Source: an uncultured Mediterraneibacter sp. (GTDB taxonomy: Bacteria; Bacillota; Clostridia; Lachnospirales; Lachnospiraceae). Taken from it: a stretch of 32,408 bases of DNA. Position 1 is the stretch's first letter. Every line of letters starts with the position of its first letter. The position numbers and the translations under genes were made by a program. The notes under the pieces are model-generated. The model saw only the letters and a program-made list of their open reading frames with translations. It was not told where the DNA came from and ran no database searches. This document shows, piece by piece, positions 8,778-16,124 of the stretch. The stretch is taken from positions 1 through 32,408 of the forward strand of contig CALWAR010000099.1 of assembly GCA_944375765.1 (NCBI GenBank). Direction: 5' to 3'.

Positions 8778-9539
8778 CTACGTTCCTGAGTCTATAGCAT
8801 GTCTCTTCCGATACCGTCTCATAAACCCTTCATAGTCCTCCACTACTTTTTCAGCCGGGCCGTATTCTTTTACGAGTCCGTCATGGATCCAAATGACATC
8901 GTCGCACAGTTTCAGGATACTTGCATTGCTGTGAGAAACGATCATCACAGTCTTATCCTCGTCTTCTATGATCTCTTTCATTTTCTCATAACTCTTTTCG
9001 CGGAAATGGATATCTCCCACGCTTAAGACTTCATCGATCAGAATGATCTCCGTATCCAGGATAGCGGTTATGGAGAAAGCGAGTTTGGAATACATCCCGC
9101 TTGAATAGGTCTGGACAGGTTTGTATATGAACTCTCCCAGTTCGGAGAACTCTGCAATCTCAGGAAGCCGCCGCCTGATCTCCTTTTCCGTAAATCCAAG
9201 GAGCAGTCCGGACAGGTAGATATTCTCAAGTCCGCTTAAGTTTGCCTGAAATCCGATCCCGATAGCAAGAAGGGACAGGCGGTTTCCAAACGTGTCTACT
9301 GTTCCCTCATCAGGAGAAAATACGCCGGCTATCGTTTTGAGCAGAGTGGACTTCCCGCTTCCGTTTTTCCCTATGATCCCCACGATCTTTCCTTTCGGCA
9401 CCGTAAAGCTCACACCCCTTAGAGCCTCATAGCAGTCCCTCCTCTGGCGTATCTTCCCGGGGCTTTTTCTGATCGAAAAAGACTTCATGCTCCGGTATGT
9501 GACTTTTACATCCTTTACTTCTATTGCGGTCTCTGACAT
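8778..9539 (-). CDS. ABC transporter ATP-binding protein for polysaccharide/teichoic acid export (TagH/RfbE-like), 253 aa
   Basis: The ATPase subunit powers export of a lipid-linked wall polymer across the membrane. Walker A is GIIGKNGSGKSTLLKT, the signature is TYSSGMYSKLAFS, Walker B is TEIILIDEVLSVGD, and the H-loop is MIVSHSN. The GMxxKLAFS signature and LSVGD are typical of the O-antigen/teichoic acid exporter subfamily. At 253 residues it has only the nucleotide-binding domain and lacks the long C-terminal extension of Bacillus subtilis TagH. The N-terminus AIEVKDVKVTYRSMKSFSIR is also characteristic. The ribosome site is GGTGGT, within the end of the permease gene four bases upstream. 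It is the last gene of the wecB-to-exporter operon. Confidence 0.93.
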   Translation of the reverse strand: MSETAIEVKDVKVTYRSMKSFSIRKSPGKIRQRRDCYEALRGVSFTVPKGKIVGIIGKNGSGKSTLLKTIAGVFSPDEGTVDTFGNRLSLLAIGIGFQANLSGLENIYLSGLLLGFTEKEIRRRLPEIAEFSELGEFIYKPVQTYSSGMYSKLAFSITAILDTEIILIDEVLSVGDIHFREKSYEKMKEIIEDEDKTVMIVSHSNASILKLCDDVIWIHDGLVKEYGPAEKVVEDYEGFMRRYRKRHAIDSGT

Positions 9540-9543
9540 AGGA

Positions 9544-10347
9544 CTATACCACCTTTATATATGAATTTTCAAACCGGTACATCAGTTTCAGCCCGGCAAA
9601 GAGCAGGAACAGCGAGATAACGAGCCAGTAGATATAGATATCCGCCCTCACAGGCTGTCCGTAGATGATGATCTTTCTGAGCTCGTCTATCACATATGCA
9701 ACCGGATTCACTGTGATCATGACCCTCCCCACATTCACTCCCAGAAACGTTGCCTGAGAGAGTCTGTCGCTCACATCGTAGAACACGCCTGAGAGATAGA
9801 ACATCAAGCGGAGGATAACCTGCACTACATTGTACAGATCATTGACATACACTCCAAAATGTGCCGCCAGCACGCTGCACGAAAATGTCAGAATCAGGAT
9901 CAGCAGGACGACCGGTATGCACCAGAGCAGATTTGCCGTTGGCCGTATTCTGTATGCCGCCGCAAATACAGCCGCAATGCCGAACGATATGGCCATCTTA
10001 AACGCATTGACGTACAGTTTCTCAAGGATGAGCATGTATTTTGGGATGTAGATCTTGCTCACGATCCCTCGGAACATATTGACGATTCTGACTGACACCA
10101 TGACGGTCTTATTGAAAAAGTTCCATACGGTCAGGCCGATGATGACAGTCACAGGAAGATATTCTCCCTGTGACCGGAATACGACGACAGTAATAAATAC
10201 ATACACAAGCATGAACAGGACAGGATCCAGAATCCACCACATCCATGTAAGATAAGAGGCTCCCACTTCTCCTTTCAGCTCGGATTTTGCCGCATATACA
10301 GAATACGGATTGTACCTCTTAAAGTGCGCCGTCACCTTTTTCAGCAT
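9544..10347 (-). CDS. ABC transporter permease for polysaccharide/teichoic acid export (TagG-like, ABC2 type), 267 aa
   Basis: The membrane partner of the ATPase encoded just downstream. Six hydrophobic segments are visible (starting near YLTWMWWILDPVLFMLVYVF). The layout is that of ABC-2 polysaccharide exporters: an N-terminal amphipathic helix, TWMWWILDPVLF, then IMVNP-like VMITVNPVAYVIDELR near the fifth segment. The start at 10347 is chosen because AGGAG (10360-10356) is 8 bases away. The ATG two codons earlier (10353) would leave only a 2-base spacer. The ribosome site overlaps the stop of the preceding small gene. Confidence 0.92.
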   Translation of the reverse strand: MLKKVTAHFKRYNPYSVYAAKSELKGEVGASYLTWMWWILDPVLFMLVYVFITVVVFRSQGEYLPVTVIIGLTVWNFFNKTVMVSVRIVNMFRGIVSKIYIPKYMLILEKLYVNAFKMAISFGIAAVFAAAYRIRPTANLLWCIPVVLLILILTFSCSVLAAHFGVYVNDLYNVVQVILRLMFYLSGVFYDVSDRLSQATFLGVNVGRVMITVNPVAYVIDELRKIIIYGQPVRADIYIYWLVISLFLLFAGLKLMYRFENSYIKVV

Positions 10348-10358
10348 CGTCATCTCTC

Positions 10359-10736
10359 CTAAAACAACTCTATGATATCCTGCAAAGACTGTCTGTCGTC
10401 TGTCAGTATCATGTTTTTTATATACATTTTTTTCTGGTATCGCCGGTAATAATCCAGTGAGTAAAATATAACTCCCGGGTATTCCCGGAACAATGCATGC
10501 ATCTTAAGAACATTCCCTTTGACCAGCACGACAAGCCGCGTGTTTTCGCGGCGCAGACTGTTGTAGTGCGCCAGGATATGCGGCATCTTCTGCGTATCTT
10601 CTATCATGTATGTGATGCAAAGATCGTGATTGCGGTACACCGTCGGCGCTGCGGGCTGAAAAGTCCGGTATACTTTCCTGGCCCCGCGATACAGAGCCGG
10701 ATGATCCTTAACGAGTCTGATCACAAAATTCTTCAT
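10359..10736 (-). CDS. Uncharacterised 125-aa protein in the polymer operon
   Basis: I do not recognise a family. The N-terminus is basic (MKNFVIRLVKDHPALYRGARKVYR) and may lie on the membrane. The middle alternates predicted strands and helices (LCITYMIEDTQKMPHILAHY, then TRLVVLVKG), which faintly recalls the first strand-helix-strand of a glycosyltransferase, but no catalytic motif is present. It overlaps the upstream double glycosyltransferase by 29 bp and has GGAG six bases before its ATG, so it looks translationally coupled and real. Its stop overlaps the ribosome site of the exporter permease. It could be an accessory factor of the glycosyltransferase or exporter, or a truncated transferase; both are guesses. 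Confidence 0.75.
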   Translation of the reverse strand: MKNFVIRLVKDHPALYRGARKVYRTFQPAAPTVYRNHDLCITYMIEDTQKMPHILAHYNSLRRENTRLVVLVKGNVLKMHALFREYPGVIFYSLDYYRRYQKKMYIKNMILTDDRQSLQDIIELF

Positions 10737-12852
10737 AGTCTTCTCCCATCTCCAGCAGTCTCCTGATCTGATCCCATATCAGAGCAATGTCATAATTATC
10801 CCGGATAAACTTCCTGCCCGATACAGCCTGTCTTCTGTATTCCCCGGGATCATCTGAGAGACGGTCTATATAGTCTGCTATCTCTTCCAGGCTGTCCATT
10901 ATCATGTCGTCGGGATAGATATATTCGATCCCCTCCCATCTGAGAAACACAGCCGCAGCGCCTGATGCCATGCCCTCAGCGGGCGTTACGTGGAAACTCT
11001 CCGGAAACGCCGGATCGCTCAGTGACAAAACATACCCTATCCCCCGGAGAAATTCCGGCGTATCCACCCATCCGTCAAAAATGACCGAGGACTGCAGTCC
11101 TTCCTCTTCTATCGTCCTGTAAACCTGCTCAAAATAGTTCCGCTCCTCCGGCACATTCCATGCGTTCGGGAACTCCTCCGGCCTCTTGCCCGGCACGTGC
11201 AGACAGTATCTTTCGTCTTTCTTCTTCAGCAGGCCGAGCAGTCTGACCGCACGGGACAGGCCCTTTCTTCTGGGAACTGCACCGATCAGCGCAAGGTGGA
11301 ACCGGCTCTTTGGTTCCTTATCCTTTCCGTACTTATCCACATCGATAAAGTTGTTGATGACCGCACACTTTTCAGCCGGTATACGGAAACGCCGCGTAAA
11401 CTCCTCAAACCAGTAATAAGACACGGTAATCACTTTTGATACCCGGTTTATGTTAATATTATTTCCGTACTTTCTCATCACTTCAAACCGGTGGGCTCTG
11501 ATAAACAGGGCCTGATGGGGATATGCGTGCGCAGAATACCACTGCGCCGCCGTCAGGAGCCATTCGCACCAGATGATATCTGCCTTTTTGATATATTCCG
11601 CCGCGTCTTTTTCCGAGAACTCCATATATTCGTCCAGTTCCTGCACCTGCAGAGAAAATGCCGATCTAAAGTAAGGGAACAACTGTTTTAAAAATTTCAG
11701 GTCGTGCCCGCTGACAAGCAGTCTCATGTCCTTTTTCGGATAGTTCTGCAGCGCTTTTCTGACACTGGCATATATATTCTCCGCACAGAACCTGTCCGCC
11801 GGGAGTCGCAGGCATTCTTCTGCTTTCTTCCATACTTCTCTGTCCCTCAAAGCCATGAGTATCTTCTCGACGCACTCTTCTTCTGTATCTGCGAACAACG
11901 GGTATTCCCTGCCAAGTATCGCCTCATGCATCTTTGTCCTCCTCAGCACCATCGGCACTTTGCTGCGGCAGTATTCCAGCAGCTTGACGGATACTTCCAG
12001 AGAACAGTCATGGTCTACGGCCGGACTGCGGAACGAATATCCCAGACAGCACGTTTTCATGATCTTCTCTGCCTCGCTGTGGGGAAGCGAACCGTAAAAA
12101 GTAATATTATCCATACTGTTCAGCGCGTCGAAGATCTCCTGCTTCTTTTCCGCCAGATCCCGGTTTATCTTACTGCCGATAAAATGGAGCCTGATCTGAG
12201 GATCTTCTCTTTTCAGTTTTTTCATGATATCGATCAGTTCAAGGATCTTCCACTCTTTTGCGATCTTTCCGGCGTACACTATCGTCTTCGGCTGTTTCTC
12301 TGCCTTTTCCCCGGGAAATACAACCGGATAGAGCACATGGAATTTTTCTCCGTCTACATCCAGGACGTCTTTCAGATATTCTTTCATCGCCTCTGTCTGG
12401 ACGAAATACGCCCGTACTTTCAGGTACAGTTTTTTTAAAAATTTCTTTTGTGTTTCGGGCATCCTGCTTTTCTCGTGACAGAAATCTGTGAGATACGGGA
12501 TGACTTTTTCTGTGATCTCTGAAGATGATATTCTCTCCATCACCCGAGTCCCTCTGATGATCATACAGGAATAATCCCGAAGTGCGTCTATCGCCTCCAG
12601 CACTTTCACGATATTCTTCTCATCCGTCTCCGTGATGTGGTCGATGTAGTCTTTTACATACAGAAGCCTGACACGGTAGCGTTTTTCCAGGCCGCTGACA
12701 AGGATATGATTTCTTATCCTCTTTTTCAGCAGTATGTCGACATAATTTTCTTTATCTGTGAGAAGCAGTTTTGCCAGATTGACCAGCCATATGCCCGATC
12801 CGTCCACAATGTTCAGATCGAGATCTCCGTATATAAGTATTTTCCTGACCAT
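10708..12852 (-). CDS. Double-domain GT-B (GT4-like) glycosyltransferase, 714 aa
   Basis: Two glycosyltransferase modules lie in one chain. Module one (about 1-375) begins ILIYGDLDLNIVDGSGIWL, has the nucleotide-sugar half VYAGKIAKEWKILELIDIM, and a CSLEVSVKLLEY segment resembling the E-x7-E donor site. Module two (about 382-714) begins RLLVSGHDLKFLKQLFPYFR, has HLALIGAVPRRKGLSRAV, and FPESFHVTPAEGMASGAAAVF as its donor-site region. Such enzymes transfer sugars from nucleotide donors to membrane-linked acceptors, here probably decorating or extending the teichoic-like polymer. AAGGAG lies 8 bases before the ATG, overlapping the stop of wecC. Neither linkage nor donor can be inferred. Confidence 0.88.
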   Translation of the reverse strand: MVRKILIYGDLDLNIVDGSGIWLVNLAKLLLTDKENYVDILLKKRIRNHILVSGLEKRYRVRLLYVKDYIDHITETDEKNIVKVLEAIDALRDYSCMIIRGTRVMERISSSEITEKVIPYLTDFCHEKSRMPETQKKFLKKLYLKVRAYFVQTEAMKEYLKDVLDVDGEKFHVLYPVVFPGEKAEKQPKTIVYAGKIAKEWKILELIDIMKKLKREDPQIRLHFIGSKINRDLAEKKQEIFDALNSMDNITFYGSLPHSEAEKIMKTCCLGYSFRSPAVDHDCSLEVSVKLLEYCRSKVPMVLRRTKMHEAILGREYPLFADTEEECVEKILMALRDREVWKKAEECLRLPADRFCAENIYASVRKALQNYPKKDMRLLVSGHDLKFLKQLFPYFRSAFSLQVQELDEYMEFSEKDAAEYIKKADIIWCEWLLTAAQWYSAHAYPHQALFIRAHRFEVMRKYGNNININRVSKVITVSYYWFEEFTRRFRIPAEKCAVINNFIDVDKYGKDKEPKSRFHLALIGAVPRRKGLSRAVRLLGLLKKKDERYCLHVPGKRPEEFPNAWNVPEERNYFEQVYRTIEEEGLQSSVIFDGWVDTPEFLRGIGYVLSLSDPAFPESFHVTPAEGMASGAAAVFLRWEGIEYIYPDDMIMDSLEEIADYIDRLSDDPGEYRRQAVSGRKFIRDNYDIALIWDQIRRLLEMGEDYEEFCDQTR

Positions 12853-12856
12853 ACCG

Positions 12857-14077
12857 TCAACTCCTTAAAAGACCAATGCAGTCATAGTGTGGTCTTTCTA
12901 TGATCTTTCTTCTGACTTCTTCGCTTTTAAACTCATCATGTGCCAGAGCTACTACGACATAGTCGCACATATCCAGTATTTCATCCAGAGGAACAATCCG
13001 GATGCCGCCGATCGTATCGCCATGGCTGTTCGGCTCGCATCCATATACCTGATATCCGTCGTTTTTGAGCGCCTCTGCCAGTATGACCGAGGGGCTCTCC
13101 CGCATATCGTCGATATTCGGCTTATACGTCATTCCCAGGATCCCGATCTTCTTTCCTTTGTCCTGTCCGAGCTCGTCTGCGATCTTCTCTTTTACCCAGA
13201 CCGGTTTCTTCTCATTGATCTCCCGGGCAGTTTGGATCAGCGATGCTTCCTCCCCGTACTTCTCTACGATGAACCACGGATCTACAGCCAGACAGTGTCC
13301 GCCCACGCCCAGGCCCGGTGTAAGGATAGATACTCTCGGATGTTTATTTGCCAGTCCGATCAGACGGAACACATCGATTCCGGCGCTTTCGCAGATCATG
13401 GAAAGCTGGTTCGCGTATGCAATGTTGATGTCGCGGAATGTATTTTCCGCAAGTTTGCACAGTTCAGCGGTCACATCGTCGCAGATATAGCAGCGTCCCC
13501 CGGCTACGAATGTCTCATAGAGTTCTTTTGTCATCTCTGCGGCTTTCGGATCCGCCGCACCTATGATCCTGTCGTTATGTTTCAGTTCATACAGTATATT
13601 CCCCGGAAGCACTCTCTCCGGGCAGTGCGCAGTGTAAAAGTCCTGTTCGCTCAGTCCGCTCTTCTCTGAAAGGAGCTTCGTGATCCCTGCCGTCGTATGC
13701 GGCGGGACAGTGGATTCAAGGATGACCAGATCCCCTCTTTTCAGTACTCCCGCCACTTCTTTTGCAGCCGCTTCTACAAAGGAGAGATCGGCTGTCTTCC
13801 CCTTTTCCGCCTCACAGAACGGCGTGGGCACACAGATCACATAGACATCGGAGTTTTCGACGCTCTCGGCGATCTCCAGGCATCTTCTGTCTGCAGCTTC
13901 TGTAAAGGCTTCCTGAAGATGGGATTCCGTGATATGGATCTTCCCCTTTCTCAGGCTTTCACGCACTTCTCTTTTGGCGTCATACCCTTTTACATGGTGT
14001 CCGGCCCGGGCCATCACCACCGCTGTCGGAAGACCGATATATCCCAGGCCCAATACTGTTATTTCTTTCCTCTGCAT
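12857..14077 (-). CDS. wecC: UDP-N-acetyl-D-mannosamine dehydrogenase (WecC family), 406 aa
   Basis: Oxidises UDP-ManNAc to UDP-ManNAc-uronate with two NAD+. The N-terminal Rossmann motif is VLGLGYIGLPTAVVMARAGH. The central region has ICVPTPF, ESTVPPHTT and HCPERVLPGN. The catalytic Cys262 lies in GVGGHCLAVDPWFI, a form characteristic of WecC rather than UDP-glucose dehydrogenase, and Lys208 of ELCKLAENTFRD is conserved. The C-terminal domain has ILGMTYKPNIDDMRESPS. GGAGG precedes the ATG. The gene overlaps the end of the wecG/tagA-like gene by 19 bp and follows wecB, which supplies UDP-ManNAc. Confidence 0.95.
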   Translation of the reverse strand: MQRKEITVLGLGYIGLPTAVVMARAGHHVKGYDAKREVRESLRKGKIHITESHLQEAFTEAADRRCLEIAESVENSDVYVICVPTPFCEAEKGKTADLSFVEAAAKEVAGVLKRGDLVILESTVPPHTTAGITKLLSEKSGLSEQDFYTAHCPERVLPGNILYELKHNDRIIGAADPKAAEMTKELYETFVAGGRCYICDDVTAELCKLAENTFRDINIAYANQLSMICESAGIDVFRLIGLANKHPRVSILTPGLGVGGHCLAVDPWFIVEKYGEEASLIQTAREINEKKPVWVKEKIADELGQDKGKKIGILGMTYKPNIDDMRESPSVILAEALKNDGYQVYGCEPNSHGDTIGGIRIVPLDEILDMCDYVVVALAHDEFKSEEVRRKIIERPHYDCIGLLRS

Positions 14078-14835
14078 AAACTGCCTCCGATTATTCTGTG
14101 ATATGCCTGCTTATTTTCTTTTCTCACCATCCGCCGGAATTGTATGAACTCTGGTATCTGTTTCAGTCTCTTCGGCTCGCGGAGCATCCGGTACAGCCAT
14201 TCAAAGCCTGTATCCCGGACAAACTTTGGAGCGCGCTTTACTTTCCCGCCGAACACATCCAGCGCTCCTCCTATCCCCATAAGGATATCGGCGCCGCTCC
14301 CCTTCCCCTGTTCCATGATCCACTGTTCCTGGAGCGGCGTCCCTTTGGCCACAAATACAATATCAGCGCCTGACTTCTTTATCAGATCCGTCGCATCTTT
14401 GTCGTCATATCCATTGCAGTATCCCGCGATGACCATATCCGGATACTTCTCTTTTAGCTTTCTCTGTGCAAGGAGATTGTTTTCTTCCGAAGCGCCGTAG
14501 AAAAAGATCCCTGCGCCTGTCTTCGCAGAGAGGCGGCATACCGCCTCCGCCAGATCGATCCCCGTGATCCGTTCCGTCTGCCGGGCAGTTGCTTTTACAA
14601 CAGACTGTCCGTCCGCGAGGAAAATATCGAATCCCAGGAGCAGACGTTTTACCGCAGGATCCCGGACCGCTCTGACAATCTTCCTTGCGTTGACTGCAAC
14701 GACAGTCAATTGCCGCCCGGAGCGGACTGCCTCTTCTATGATTCTGAGAAGCTGCCGCTTGCCGAGCAGTGATACGGGAATTCCCAGTACATTTGTGTTC
14801 TTTATGTCTGTATCTTTCATATTTGTGTCTTTCAT
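14059..14835 (-). CDS. WecG/TagA/CpsF family ManNAc(A) transferase, 258 aa
   Basis: A membrane-associated GT26 family transferase that adds ManNAc (TagA) or ManNAcA (WecG) to undecaprenyl-PP-GlcNAc, giving the linkage disaccharide of wall teichoic acid or enterobacterial common antigen. Seen: LADGQSVVKA (the conserved Asp-Gly of the donor site), FFYGASEENN, VAKGTPLQEQWI, IGGALDVFGGKVKRAPKF and the C-terminal GFEWLYRMLREPKRL that mediates membrane recruitment. The first 15 residues are unusual: three imperfect copies of MKDTN. The ATG at 14835 is supported by AGGGAG at 7 bases; the ATG five codons later is possible. Because wecC is in the same operon, the donor may be UDP-ManNAcA rather than UDP-ManNAc. 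Confidence 0.92.
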   Translation of the reverse strand: MKDTNMKDTDIKNTNVLGIPVSLLGKRQLLRIIEEAVRSGRQLTVVAVNARKIVRAVRDPAVKRLLLGFDIFLADGQSVVKATARQTERITGIDLAEAVCRLSAKTGAGIFFYGASEENNLLAQRKLKEKYPDMVIAGYCNGYDDKDATDLIKKSGADIVFVAKGTPLQEQWIMEQGKGSGADILMGIGGALDVFGGKVKRAPKFVRDTGFEWLYRMLREPKRLKQIPEFIQFRRMVRKENKQAYHRIIGGSLCRGKK

Positions 14836-14852
14836 GTCTGTACTCCCTGTAT

Positions 14853-15986
14853 CTATGCCGGGATACCCTCTTCTGATTCTCTTCCTCTGAAATATCTTAT
14901 GACAGCATTAACGATCCGCTCGCTTGCACGTCCGTCTCCATATGGATTTTCCGCTTTGCTCATACGCTCATATTCGTCTCTGTCTTCCAGCAGGATACCC
15001 ACCTGCTTTACAATGTTGTCTACTGAAGTCCCCACCAGCCTGAGCGTTCCTGCTTCCACCCCTTCCGGCCGTTCTGTCGTTTCTCTGACGACAAGCACCG
15101 GGCGGTCCAGCCCCGGCCCTTCCTCCTGTATCCCTCCGCTGTCGGTCAGCACAAGGTAAGACTTCCTGATCAGGTTGTGGAAATCCGTTACTTCAAGAGG
15201 CCCGATCACCTGTACGCTGCCGTTGTCCCCAAACATTTTCCCGGCCATCTCCCGCACAGCCGGATTAGGGTGGCAGGGGTATATCACTCTGACGTCGCCG
15301 TACTTTTCTGTGATCTTATTTACTGCAGTGAAAATACGTTTCAGCGGTTCTCCCAGATTCTCTCTTCTGTGCGCGGTCAGCAGTATGATCCTGCAGTCCC
15401 CCGCCCATTTTAATACCGGGCTGTCATATTCTTTCTTTACCGTAGTTTTCAGCGCATCAATCGACGTATTGCCTGTCACGAATATTTTCCCGGGATCTTT
15501 ATTCTCCTGAAGGAGATTTTTCAGACTCTGCATCGTAGGCGTGAAATGAAGTTCGGCAATGCAGCTTACCATCTGTCTGTTTGCTTCCTCCGGATAGGGA
15601 GAACGAAGATCATATGTTCTGAGTCCCGCCTCCACGTGGCCTACCGGGATCTTATTGTAAAACGCCGACAGCGCGGAGGCAAATGTAGTCGTCGTATCAC
15701 CGTGCACGAGCACCATATCCGGTTTCTCCTTTTTCAGTACATTATCAAGCCCTCTGAGGATCGTGCCTGTCACGGACTCAGGCGTCTGACTTTGTCTCAT
15801 GATATTAAGATCGTAATCCGGCGTAATGTGAAATGTCTCCAGGACAGAATCCAGCATCTCTCTGTGCTGGGCCGTCACACAGATAAGACTTTCTATCTCC
15901 CCTTTGCGGCGTTTCATTTCCAGTATGACCGGAGCCATTTTGACCGCTTCCGGGCGGGTGCCGAAAATGCACATGATCTTTATCAT
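14853..15986 (-). CDS. wecB: UDP-N-acetylglucosamine 2-epimerase (non-hydrolysing), 377 aa
   Basis: Interconverts UDP-GlcNAc and UDP-ManNAc, feeding the transferase and dehydrogenase downstream. Seen: IMCIFGTRPEAVKMAPVI at the N-terminus, VHGDTTTTFASALSAF, GHVEAGLRT and YPEEANRQ (catalytic Glu region), LTAHRRENLG (His region) and TDSGGIQEEGPGLDRPVLV. The length is normal for the family. ATG at 15986 is chosen because AGGAGG (16000-15995) is 8 bases away; an upstream ATG six codons earlier would place that ribosome site inside the gene. It is the first gene of the operon, after the terminator of the LCP gene. Confidence 0.97.
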   Translation of the reverse strand: MIKIMCIFGTRPEAVKMAPVILEMKRRKGEIESLICVTAQHREMLDSVLETFHITPDYDLNIMRQSQTPESVTGTILRGLDNVLKKEKPDMVLVHGDTTTTFASALSAFYNKIPVGHVEAGLRTYDLRSPYPEEANRQMVSCIAELHFTPTMQSLKNLLQENKDPGKIFVTGNTSIDALKTTVKKEYDSPVLKWAGDCRIILLTAHRRENLGEPLKRIFTAVNKITEKYGDVRVIYPCHPNPAVREMAGKMFGDNGSVQVIGPLEVTDFHNLIRKSYLVLTDSGGIQEEGPGLDRPVLVVRETTERPEGVEAGTLRLVGTSVDNIVKQVGILLEDRDEYERMSKAENPYGDGRASERIVNAVIRYFRGRESEEGIPA

Positions 15987-16021
15987 AGTCTCACCCTCCT
16001 GCATTTATCTTTTCCATATCT

Positions 16022-16027
16022 ATTATA
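16022..16027 (-). promoter_or_regulatory. Candidate -10 box for the wecB operon
   Basis: A TATAAT on the minus strand lies 35 bases upstream of wecB and downstream of the LCP terminator. A TTGACA occurs at 16074-16069, but the distance (41 bases between the hexamers) is far too long for one promoter, so the -35 is unclear. Confidence 0.4.
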
Positions 16028-16083
16028 GTTATACAGAAAATATGTACATCAGATCCCTGCCAGCGTTATGTCAAATTTCTGCA

Positions 16084-16118
16084 TGAAAAAAGACCGCCGC
16101 ATACGCGACAGCCTTTTT
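16084..16118 (-). terminator. Rho-independent terminator after the LCP gene
   Basis: On the minus strand an 11-pair stem (AAGGCTGTCGC with GCGGCGGTCTT, three G-U pairs) is followed by a T run. It lies directly after the stop of the LCP gene and separates it from wecB. Confidence 0.85.
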
Positions 16119-16124
16119 TCCTTA

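Noticed and set aside
16069-16074. TTGACA as the -35 of the wecB promoter
   Set aside because: No acceptable -10 lies at 16-18 bases; the nearest TATAAT is far too distant.
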